A stretch of DNA of 64,000 nucleotides. Source: Phytopythium helicoides (lineage: Eukaryota; Oomycota; Peronosporomycetes; Pythiales; Pythiaceae). Below, piece after piece: positions 9,550 to 21,200 of this stretch; positions within the stretch are counted from its first letter, which is position 1, and the number at the start of each line of letters is the position of its first letter. The stretch covers positions 310,001 to 374,000 of the forward strand of contig JANFNE010000005.1 of NCBI GenBank assembly GCA_024867545.1, written 5' to 3'. The notes beneath the pieces were generated by a model, which was given only the letters and a program-made list of their open reading frames with translations, searched no databases and was not told the origin of the DNA. Position numbers and translations under genes: made by a program.

Positions 9550-11642
9550 TCATAGATCGCAGCGCGCTCGCCGACTGATCTTTCCCCATGATTTAAAAAG
9601 CGCTTGTTCTTCGTCAAGTTTGTGACGCTCTGCAGCTAATTCGTCAAGGAGATGCCAAGGAATCTTCGCAGCTGCAACTAATTGCTGCTTCTTTTTGGTG
9701 CGGTCCACTTCACCAGCAATAACGACGGGTCTAACACTAACCTGAGGATTAGCTGATTTATTGCTTGAGTAGCGCTGTGCAAGCGTTTTTGCGTCTCGAT
9801 TTGCCAGATTCACTTTCTGCCGCGACTGGACTCTCATAAAGGCATGTTCGATGTCTTCCAGCACGGGATCGAATATCGCCTTTGTTTGCTCGATCTGTGT
9901 ACTTGCCGTGATGGCTGCAATCTCGTCGATAACGCCTGAATTTCTGCACGCACTGCTTCTTCACCAGAAGGCTTTTCTACTTGGCTCATTTCGCAGTTCA
10001 TCGAGATCATCTTTTTCCACTTCTCCTGGACACCGGCAAGAATATCAACAGCACCAATACAGAATATCTCTTTCGACTTTGCGTCCTCCAAGACTTTTTG
10101 ATTCCACCGCGTTCCTTGCCACCGCGTATCAATCTTGCCGTTGGTGTGAAAGAGCTTTATTCGCCAGCGTCTACGTTGTTCTGCTATTAGTCGTCGCTTT
10201 TGTAATGTTTTTCGCTTATGCTTGTAATAGCACTCGCGCTGTGGTATGATAATCGTTGAGTAATCTAGCATCCATTGTCATACATGATTCGCGTCTTACC
10301 TCCCAATAATCCAAAAACTCCTCTTCGCGCCAAATTTTGAGCTGTTGTAAGCGTATCGTTTAGCTATCTTACACTCAAATAAAAATAAAGTAAGGTCGCT
10401 ACCGATACCTTCTGAAGTCGGTCTTCGAAGAACCGGATTCGTTCCCAAAACTGTGTCAAATATGCCTCTTTCGTTCTTAGCTCTAAGCCCAGCTCAAAGA
10501 GGAGTCGAAACTTTGCCTGAGTGATATCCTTTCTCTGGATTTTTATCTTCTGCTCCATTTCCTCCACCCAACCGTGCTCGATGGCTCGCGGCGACACTCG
10601 CATTCGCTGCGTCTTCATATCCAAATAGATGCTTTCCATCTGGGTAAACCAGAGATCAATAAGTTAGAACACGTACTCGCTAGCTCCAAGCAGAGGTGAA
10701 CGTACGTCACTGATTCGCTCGTGCTCACGATAGTACTCGTCTTCAAGCATGCTTACTCTGTGGAGTTGGCAATTCGGATGTGAGTTAATATTTTTCCCGT
10801 TTTGGAATTACTTCCAAGTAGCTCAATATTACGCACTGCTGTTCCAGTTGGAGACGACCAAGCTTTGCCCGCAGCTTGGCACACTGCCCTTGATGCCATT
10901 CAATTTCAGCGTCGAGCACAGCCATGCACTCGATACGATTGCTTGTTTCTCGAGAGAGTAAAATCTCTGCTACAAATTTCCGTGCCTCCATCCCGCGAAC
11001 CGTACGCTGTATATGAGTGGCAGCCTTGTGGTAGGCGACCACCTGCCTTCGAAAGCGCTTGCGCGTTTGAACGCCTCGAACAAGTCGCTGCAAATTGACT
11101 GCTTTGGTCCCCAACCACCTGATATCCAATTTCCTTCTTGTAGTGAACCCTCTCCACATTGCTTGGATACGTGTAGCAGATGCCGCGCGTTTCGTGTTAA
11201 GGTAGCAGCAACGTGTGATATACATTCGCACTACAGATTGAATCATTGCGGCATTTGTAAACTCCCATTGTTGCCACGTTGGCAGCACACGCCTTCGAAG
11301 ATATGATCCTCGAAAGGTAGCCTGCAGTTTAGTTGCTCGAAATGTCCGCTCTCGATGCCAGAGGCGCACCCATATGCGAGTAAGCCAACCCTTTACAACT
11401 CTTTGAATTTTTGTCGCCGCTCTCGTTTTCACGAGGAAAAGCCGCCACATCTTGCGTCGGTAATATCCCCGCCACCATATCTGAATGCGCCGTGCGCTCT
11501 GAATGAACCAGTATCAGTGAGTCAGTTGCGCATGTTAGCTAACGCCCAAGCCACCGTTGCGTGCCTTGGCATAGCGTTTCTCAATCGAGAGCATGTCATC
11601 TACGATGCGCGGCCGCCTCTTTTTCCTGCACGCCAACCCCAT
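9550..11642 (-). CDS. Multi-IQ-motif coiled-coil protein, probable calmodulin binder
   Basis: About seven IQ-like motifs lie in the N-terminal half (for example ATKIQRVVKGWLTR, ATRIQAMWRGFTTRR, ATHIQRTVRGMEARK, plus ARRIQIWWRGYYRRK just upstream in the same exon). IQ motifs bind calmodulin or light chains without catalysis. The C-terminal half is charged and helical. Exons inferred on the minus strand: a first exon from ATG 11642; an IQ exon from 11498 to about 10850; a short exon ending at 10706; 10409-10639 (flanked by intron 10640-10705 with GTACG/CCAG); a short exon near 10300; and a last exon to 9550. A one-base break near 9934 must be bridged, giving a VIDEIAAIT continuation. Some splice phases are unresolved. 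Possibly flagellar or cytoskeletal, but this is inference. Confidence 0.7.
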
Positions 11643-11671
11643 AGTATAAGCTCGTAAACGCAACTAGGCAC

Positions 11672-12090
11672 TCAATTAACATGGGCTGCATACTTTCGCG
11701 CGCGCTCCAGCAGCCTCTTGTCCGTCATGAGCTCTGCGAGCCGCTGGCTTCTCAAGCGCGTAGACGTTCTTCTTCGCGGCCTGCTTTACGCGGACTGGGC
11801 GACGCATTCCTGTTATTTCCGCCCTCCGAGTCCTCATTTTCTGCCTCCAGCCGCAGCTGCCGATCGCGGCGCAGCGCGACCTTCCTCCGCCACTCGAGCC
11901 GCTGCTCGCGCAGCTCGCGGTCCAGCAGCATGGCGTCGCTCTCGCGCTCGTACTTCCCCGGGATGCGGCGCCTGCGGCCGCGAGCCAGCGCACGCGCGCG
12001 CTCCTCCTCCTCGCGCTCCACATCGCGCTCGGCGGCGCACAGCCACGCGGCGTCCACGGCCACGGCCACCTGCGCCTCACCCGGCTGCAT
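11672..12090 (-). CDS. Small Arg/Glu-rich helical protein
   Basis: About 138 residues, unknown function. It starts at ATG 12090 (MQPGEAQVAVAVDAAWL) and continues with a long charged helix (ERDVEREEEERARALARGRR, SDAMLLDRELREQRLEWRRK). The frame as given stops early at about 11752, but the next frame continues with LRSQRLAELMTDKRLLERAR and then stops at 11672-11674; a one-base loss in a short T run near 11755 would join them. It could alternatively be the 5' exon of the IQ gene, because a GTATGC donor-like site follows ERARK, but a stop then has to be avoided. It shares a 166-bp divergent upstream region with the HECT gene. Confidence 0.5.
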
Positions 12091-12113
12091 GCGGCGTTGA
12101 AGTGTCGCTTGGG

Positions 12114-12157
12114 CTTGTAGAGGGAGGTTTCCCCAGCCGGAAACCTCCCCCTACAAG
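12114..12157 (+). repeat. 19-bp inverted repeat (hairpin) in a divergent promoter
   Basis: Arms 12114-12132 and 12139-12157 pair with one mismatch around a 6-nt loop (CCAGCC). The hairpin is flanked on both sides by TTGAAGTG (12097-12104 and 12161-12168). It sits between the divergent starts at 12090 (minus) and 12257 (plus), so it may be transcribed in a 5' leader or act in DNA. No T run follows, and a bacterial-type terminator makes no sense here. Confidence 0.75.
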
Positions 12158-12256
12158 AAATTGAAGTGGCGATGGGTTCAACTGGCGCCAGGGGGGAAGA
12201 TATGCCCGCATACATAGTCCAAGTGGCGCGGGGAGCTGCAGGAGACAGGCGGCAGC

Positions 12257-15200
12257 ATGGGCGCGCAGGCGTCGACGGTGGCCGAGCCGCTGGACGAGCG
12301 CTTCCTGGCGCGCGCGTGGCGCGAGGGCGTACCCTTCACGCTGCTGCGCGACCAGAGCTACGTGGCGGACAAGATCCAGGAGTTGGCGGCCGCGGGCCGG
12401 CTCAGCGACGCGGCGGCGGCGGCGCTCGAGGCCTCGGAGAGCGAGGTCACGGCCTCGGGGCTGGATGAAGCGCCGGTGGACGAGATCCAGCAGGCAGCCG
12501 ATGTCGCGCGTATTAAGCTGTTCGCGCGCGCCAAGGTAGCGGATGCGGCCGGGAACGAAGAAGGAGGCGGGGGTGGAGTGAAGACACCTGGCAAGCCTGC
12601 GCCGTTGCAGGCGGACGTGGAGCCCTCGTCCTCGTACCTGGACAGAGAGAATGCTGCTAGTGCGCTCGAAGGTATGAAGGGCAATCCGCTCGCGCGCGAA
12701 TCGCTGGTCGCGAGAACCGACGAGACGCTGCGCGTGCAGCGCGCCGAGCTGGTGCGCAGTTACTTTGCACAGCTGAGAGCACACGTCGAGAAGGGAGTCG
12801 AATCGTCGACCAGCGAGCTGGAGGCAGCGCTGAATGACCTGCAATCCATAGCGTTTTCTGCACCAACGGCAGCATCCGAGGCGGCGATCGGCTTTCCAGC
12901 ACCGCGAGGTGCTGAAGCAAGCACAGCTATCAAACCCTCGGCTTCTCCGCTGAGCTTGTTCTCAATAAGCACTTTCGTATGCAGCTGGAGATACTGCGCG
13001 AGTTCGCGCTACCAATCCTCGAATGTTTGAGAAAGGAGTCATGGCGATTGTGCAGACTGTTCTTGACTTTGCTCCGTTTGCACTCCATACGATCGACCCA
13101 AATTCGCCCGAGGACAGCGCTGCTGAAGGATGTACACAACTTTTGCCAGAGTTTGCTCAAGGTAGAACCAGACGCAGCTGTGTCTCTATCAGAATCGCAG
13201 CTCCAAGTGTTGCTGCTCATGCTACTCGCATTTGGTGTTGCAAGCGGCCGTGTAAGTTTACTGCTAGAATTCATCGAGGGTGTTTCTACTCTAAGGAAAC
13301 CAAGTGAAGGTGAAGCCGAGAACGTGAGCGACGACCCGTTTTATTCGTGGGTTGATGTGTTCATCACCCAGCTTCTCGAATATCGCTTGCACTTTGGACT
13401 CGGAACTCTAGAGGAGAGTACGCTTGTAAACCAGATCCCTGTGAAAGCCATGCCAACTGATTCGGATTCCTCCCATGAGCATGGGAGCTCAACTTCATCT
13501 TGCTCTGTCGCGGTGGACGGCAACTTCTTGTACACGTGGAATCCATCGAAGGGATTATCCAAGGTTGGGACAGGTCTAAATTTTACTGTTGCAGGAAAAG
13601 TGTATGCAACATCGCCGGCACCACAGTATATCAGTGCGCTATATCATTTAACACCATTCTACCGGGCGCTCATCTATGGAATCGACACGACAACAATGGC
13701 TGTCACCGACGCGATTCGAAAAGAAGTGAGCAATCCAAGCGGTGTGAATAAACGAACTGTCCACGATATCTTGAGCTCAACTCTGCCAGCTGCTCTCGCC
13801 GCGGGACGCCCCAAATTGCTTGTTGGTTTCAATAATGGGGGCCGTGAAGATTTTCAAGTTTTTGATGGCAATGATACTTTTACTCTGCCACTTGCTGGGT
13901 GTGTGCCTGGTTCTGCTGAAGGCGAATTGTGTATCCTGTACGCGTACTATGGATGTTTTTACGTATTGGGAGATGACGCTGTAGAGGCCATGCGTGGGCA
14001 TGTAGCTGATGCACCGCCTGCTGACGCAGGTTTCCCAGCACTTTCTGTGCTGTTTTCATCAGAATTGCTATCAACGCTTCTCGGTACAAGCAAGATTCCG
14101 CAACTGGAGTCAAACGAACTTGTGGCGATCTATGAGTTTGGTGCGAAGCAAATCGGGTCGCATACACTTCGCGTGGGTGAACATATTACTTGGGTCGAAA
14201 AGGAGCCAACAAACCTGAGCTCATCAAGCTTATTTGTTTGCGGGGAATGTTTGTATCTTCATTTGCTGTTGGGCCAACCATCGACGGTATCCACTCTTGA
14301 CTTGCCGGATCGTCAGACTAGATTATTACCAAAGTTAGTGCGCATTGATATCGACGATTTGAGTGTGGCTGAAACCGTCTGTGTTGGGAAACAGGCACGG
14401 AGCTTGTCGCCACAAATCAACTCATATATATCTGAAGGGAAATTTTTGTATGAGATTACCTTGACTGCTGACGCGTATCAGGTAGAGGTTTTTGGGCCTC
14501 GCCTGGGACAAGCACGAAAACACCAGTTTTCGTCTCTTCGAAGATTCCAACTTGAGACTAAGCAGGTGTCGTGCGAGGCAGATCGGAATGGCTCTGATTA
14601 ACAGTAACCACCCAACGGCAGTATTCTATACCAATGGTGTTTCGATCTGCATGATTGTTCCAGAAGCTTCGAATAACGACCAAAACAAGCCGAATGCAAC
14701 CTTGAAGACTCATTGCGCGGTCTTCAGTGCCCAGACAGGGTGTTATGAGACTCTTGAGAGTGCAGAGGCTACAGACCGGTATCGTGCGGCCAAAAAGGGA
14801 TCAGCATCCGTTGACACTCATCTTTGCTTTGAACGGAAGCTGCCAGCCTCTGTTGTTTGCTTTGATGGTCGAAACAACTTGATCTGGCTGTTTAACGAAG
14901 CAAAAAATACGTTTGTGTCGTATCAAAACACGGGGCATCGCATTTGCATGAACGAGAGGAGCATTCGTACAGACCGACTCGACACAGAGTTAAGTTGTAC
15001 TGGCAGGCAAACTCGTGCGTCTTCGGCAAGCCTCCATGTTCTTGGTGGTCTTTACGCAATTGTGGAGTCAAGCAGTCCACGGGACAAGATTGCTCAATCA
15101 GCAACACCACCGAAAGAAGCGTATATGATTCCGTTCGTCGCAGATTTCGAGACGCAGAGCTTACAAAGTTTGCTTTCACTGTCACTAACGTATTCAACCC

Positions 15201-18200
15201 TCTTCAAGACGGGGAAGGCGTCGCGCTCAGTGTTATATTGTCTGCAAGCCTGCCTTGGTGTACTTACAGCAAGTATCGAGAATTTACTGGCTTTCAAGGA
15301 CGGGCCTCGAAAACGAGCAGCGATGAGATTGCTAAGATCTGGTTTATCTGCTCCTCTCGAAAATATCCTTCAGCTATCAAGTAGTGGCGAGAATGTGGAG
15401 GATGTCATCCCGCAGCAAACAACCGAAGAAGATGAAGAGGCTAAAGAACTTTTAATGTCCGTCGCGCTTGATTTATACACAATGTCTATGCGCATTGTGC
15501 ATTCTGATGTCTCCAAACACCTTTCTCATATTCTTAAATACCTGCGGGGATGGGAACAAGGTACAGCGTCATCGACTGAGCTAGAGATCATGACTCGTTT
15601 GCTGCAGCATGTTTCAACGCGGATGAGTGCGGTATACAATGCGATGGTAACCGAGCCCGCATCGCTCGAGCAATTTACGATGATTGTCGACTTTGCCGTA
15701 GGCGTTCAAAAGCAACGAATTCGCCAAGTCGTGGGTGCGTCTGTGGATGGTGTCAAGGAGACCACCAATCTCATCGACGCGGACCGCGAAGCCTCAGCTG
15801 CACTTGTTGGGTTGATTAACAGCATTACGCAGCTTATCTTTGCTTCGACAACAGCCAAGTCTGGCGAGACCGCGTTCAACGTGGCTTTGAAAGTGTATGG
15901 GTCTGTGTGCGACGCATGCGGCAACATCGTTGAAGAAGTTAATACTCCCTTTTGGGAGAAGTCGATCGACACCCGGCTTGGCCTCGTTTAGACGGTGCTT
16001 TGAGGACTGGCTTTGTCGGCGTCTTGGCACCTGTGGTGCTGACTTTTGCAGCACACATTCTTCGAGAGCGGGAGTCTCTGACTGCTTTAGGAGAAGCACT
16101 GAAGAAGATGACTGACACCGCCGATAACTCACCCACATCGAGCACGTCTTTGGAGAGTCAACGTTGCTTACATTCCTAAAGACTCATGCAACTAAGCTAA
16201 AGACGCTCGTCAAGGCTCTAAGCCGCTTTATTTTCCAGATTGATCTCAGTGAGAGAGAAATCCTAGCTGAAGGGGTTTCCATGACGACCATATCGGAGAC
16301 TATGGAGTCTGAGCATGATTACGCGAACAATTTGGACGTCCTCACAGAGCTGTGTATTCCTGGTGCAATTCGGATGGTGGTGAGCTTCGATCCAAAGACT
16401 CGCACAGAGAATAACTACGATTATGTGACGTTCTATAAGGACCGCACCCAGGGCGAGTACTATGGTAGCCAAATGTACTCTGGTCGTGATGCAGAGCATA
16501 ATTGGCCTGGAGTGGGCGGGAACCCGCCATTGATCATCGATAGCGACAAGTGCTACGTGATGTTTCACACAGACAGTTCCAACACGGACTGGGGCTTTCG
16601 ATTCACGGCAACAGGTGAACTTCTGGAGAAGAAGAAGAGTATTCGTCAGCACTGGACGTGCTTTCTTCTTGAAACCTGTCTTCCAGGTACTTGACGAAAG
16701 CATGAGATTACTGTTCGATGGACATGTCTTCGCCCCAATCGGTGACGAAGAGATCTCAAATGATCGCTACCTTCGAAGTGATTTACTCAGAAGTGGAATT
16801 TGCACTGACGAAAACAAGAATGCAAAGGTGCTACAGTTGCTCCAAGAATTCGTAGATCCACCTAGCCACTCGGCAGCTAAGCGTCTACTTGACGGACTTA
16901 CTGAGCGTTCATACGGTGGAGGCCCACGACGATCTTTTGCAAAATCGACATCATTCAAGGAGATCGCAGCTTCTGCTACCAACACAGGCGTCAATTGTGC
17001 TGTCCGCGCCGCAACAGCTGCAATTTTACACCACAATATGTGGGGTATGGATGCGTTTGCCTTTGCGCAAGACCTCCGCAACGATATCTCAGAGCAAGTT
17101 CAGCGTGGCTGGAACAACGCTCAAAAGATGCGTGACTGGTTCTACTTGGGCGACGCTGCCGAAGGTAGTGTCCACGCTCAAAGCACCCCTCGTCGTCGGT
17201 CTTTGAGACTGCGTCGACAGCCATCCGCATTCAAAGGGATGTCCGAGGAGTCGCTGCAGATTCTTTGCAGCAAAGTGATTGAGCGTGCCAAGTTCCTTCT
17301 GGAGCTGACGCCGGCATCTTTTGCGTTCGTCACTGGTGCCAAGAGGCGATGGAGTCTTTTGGCAAAGTATGGAAATGCGATACGGAAGCTTCATCCGTCG
17401 GACTCACCCTTGGAGAAATGGTACAACTTGCTGGATGAGCTTCATGCTGCTACAGAGTTACGAAGTCTGTTCCAGTACAGGAGGTCATCGAGCGAGCGGT
17501 TGAAAGCTGGTCAAGTAAAATCTGTGACGGAACAAGTGCTCGAATTTATTCAAAGCGACGTAGACATCAACGAAATCCGGCGAGTGATGGCGCTTCGCAA
17601 CCTGAGAGCAACGAGTCGATCAATCGGACTGCAGCTCTTCGTTGATTTGCTCCATGATGTGTCGAATGCGCGCCTCCAAGGTGTTTTAACGGAAAGTCTT
17701 GCTGCAACCTTGAAGAAATCTTGCTTTGACTATTCAGTTGCTGTCGTTAGCCCTAGTACGAATCCCTCAAGCGGAGAAAAGTCGACACCCACAAAGGACG
17801 CAGTAATCGTGCCACGAATTCACTTTGACGTGGGCTTGTTGGGCTGTGATGAAGGATTACGCCAGCGACTTTCTGAAGAATTTGGACGTTGTCTTACAAC
17901 TTTTTCAGGTTTTCTGAGCACATTTGCATCCAGAGACGGAGCTCATCTCCCTTCTTCACTTGTGATTGCCATTTTGAAAGCGTGTGCAATCGACTACGAG
18001 CTTGAGGATTCGGTTTTGCTGCATGAGTGCAGAATTCTGACGATGATTTTTGGACTGCTCTCGTCAGACTCAATAGGCGTTCGTCGGGCTGCTCAGTCGC
18101 TCTTGGGGATTATCCTATCAAGATTTGTAATTGGGAAAGGCTAGTACGGCAATGAAAGTTGTGGAGGAGCGTGGTGAAACTCACGGAGCCGCTTCATTTC

Positions 18201-21200
18201 AGCGTCTTCTTTTTACTGCGGTTGGATTGCAGCTTGACGGAGTCGTGTCTTCTCTACCACCGATACGTTTTCCCAGGCGTAACGACGAGACCAACGACAC
18301 TTTGCCGAGCCGATATTGGTATCTTCCAGCCGAATCTCCCGGACTGACTGCCCCTGCACTCACGAGAACTCGTATTCAGTGGAACCACTCGATCATGCTC
18401 TGGGTCTATGTATCAAGCAACGCGTTGGTTTACGCACTAAAGGCCGGCGACAGAGTTCGCCGAGGCCCGAGCTGGGAAGGCAACTGGAGATGATGATCCC
18501 TCTGCTGACCAAGAAGGAGAGGCAAATCCTGACAAGGTAGTTGGGACAGTCGTTTCGATCTCAAGTCCAACCTCTGTGCTTGTCAAGTGGCCCAATAAAA
18601 CAGAGGAAGCTCGCTTCGACCCTAAGAATGGGGTTTACGACGTTGTTCTAGTTGATGAAGGCCTTGGTGGGGCAATATTCTTCAAAGGCAACAAGAACTT
18701 GCTCAAAGAGGACAACGAAGATGGTAATGGGGTCAGTAGTGTGACTCCTTGGAGTCATTTTGGCCTCTATCTGAACGATAATCGCCATTTGAGCTATCGA
18801 ATTGCGTGCGCAGAAGATAAAGAATGTGTGTACGAGACATACTACGAACTGGACACTGAGGCATGGGCTCATGTTGCTGTTGTACAAGACGAAAGCATTC
18901 TACGCATCTTTGTGAATGGGTCAATGGCATCACAGCATGATCTCGACCCATTTCTCGTTATGGGTAGCAGTGTAAGCACAACTGAAAGCAAGGTTATCCA
19001 GTCCACCCACCCCATTCCTGATACCACAGTGGATCAGTATTGGCCAGTGCAGATTCCTGGTGCAAGCAAGATTCGTGTGACGTTCGACCCGCTCTGTGAT
19101 GTTGACGGCTCCACTGGGTATGTTCGGATATACAAAGACACCCTTTGTGACGAGTACTGGGGCGAGCCCAAGTATACCGGCAAATACAGTGATCCGGAGC
19201 GTAACTTTCCTGGCGCGCAAAGTAATCGAAGTCGTCGGCAGCGTTCGAGCAGCATTGACGCCTCAACTTCACTATCGCCTGGCATTGACTACATCGAGGT
19301 ACCCGCAGATAACTTCATTGTGTACTTTCATAGTGAGGGCTCGTCATCAAGCTGGGGCTTCAGACTTATTGCCGCTCCCGAATTCTCATCCCCAGAAGCA
19401 AATGATTCCTGTGGAGCTATTGATAGTAGACCAGTTCTCAACCCATATCCATTCTACTTTGGCGAGCCGCCAGGTCGTGTGATTGATGTTCCAGCAGCAA
19501 AGGTCTGGGTTTGTGAGCCTCAGGTGGCCAATTTTGCTATCAGCGAGAGTGACCTGGTCGCCCATATCCAAGACACCTATCCGACTTCAGCCCAGGCTCC
19601 AACCAGCGTGTCAAGCGAGCGTATTTTGTACATTCTGGGTTTGATTCGCAGCTGCGCGGAGACTCAATTTGCGAAGGAGCAGGTTGCAACACCGAAAAAT
19701 ATCGGCAATTTAATGGCGCTAGCCTTTAATGACCAGCTCTCGATCGAAGTCCGCTCTGCCAGTTTACTGATTCTTAGGGAACTGGCTGGAGTGATGGTAC
19801 CAACAGATCTCGAGTCCCAGTTCGCGAGCTTATGCCCACAAGCGGAGCATCCATTTCTAAATTACGTGTTCGAGAGGCTGGGAGATGCAATCAATGTGTG
19901 GCGCCATTATTTCGAAGACGAAGCAATGAAAGGAAAGTCTGCTGATGTGGATTCTGAAGGATTCCTTGAAGTTCTTGATCTTCGTTCATCAGCCCAAGGT
20001 CAAGCAACTCTTGTTTCTTCATACATATCCTTGTTGCGCTCACTGTCAGGCTCCGATGAATGGGGTCACAGATTGGCCAATTTGATGCTCGAGGCAGTGA
20101 ACAGCCTGAAGCTCCTTGTTGAGGCAAGGTGAAATCGATGAAATCTCATCGCAGATATCAGATGTGGTCGGATCTGCCATTGCTGCCATTGCGGTTCTCG
20201 GCGGCAATTACAACGGAGCATGTCTTGGTGGTCGTGTAAAGTGTTGTGTCAATATCGACGGCAAGGAATCAATCGAGTCAGGATACTTGATCCAGTTCTG
20301 CTTGAAAAGTGGCGTGCCGTCAGCTAGAGTTCTATTTGACTGCGATACAACTCACGCAGTTGACGTTCCTCTGACAGATGTAGCTCACTTAGACGAAGAG
20401 GAACAGGCTGAGTTGGAGCGTTTCATTTCTCACATGAAGCCGTTCGAAGATGATTTGGCGCGCATTTACCAGACAATACTAGCGTGCAAAGACCCCGAGG
20501 CACAACCGCATGAACTCTACAAGACAAAGGTAATACCGAAAGAATGTGCTGAGATATTGGAAAGCGAGCATCCGTACTCGCCAGAAGAAGACGCGACTTA
20601 TTCAGTTAAGTTTCCAGGTGTGGATGAGATTGTCGTTCGGTTCGACAAGCAATCTTCGATCGCGGGTCCAAGTGATTACATCCAATTTCGTAAGCGGAAG
20701 AAGTCTGATGATGGCAACGAAGAGTACTGGGGCGAAGAAAAATACTTTGGGCATGGTCCCCGCTTTCCCAGGTGTAGGCGATACGCCACCTCTTCGCATT
20801 CCAGCAGATTCTGTTGAAGTCTATTTCCACAGCGAGAGCACGTCAGGGGCTGGGTCCGAGTGGGGATTTAAACTAAGCGCATCTGCATTCGAGTCAGTGG
20901 TGACGCTGCCTCCTGAGGTGGCACCTAGACTTCTGTCAAGTGCGCTAGGCGACTTGCGTGCTCGCAGTGCCAAATCTATCCTCGCTATCCTTCATGCTAA
21001 GGAAACAATTCATATGCCACCGTCGATGTTCTCGTCGCTTCTCCCGGCACTAGTTCCAATTGCTAATGCTCCTAGCTTTGGGCGGCCCACCCAAGCACTT
21101 ACCAAGACACAGGTATTTGAGTCAAAGCATCCCTATGCCAACTCGGTTCAGGAATACATGGCTGTAACCTTTAATGGCGCTTCAAAATTGACCATCACCT

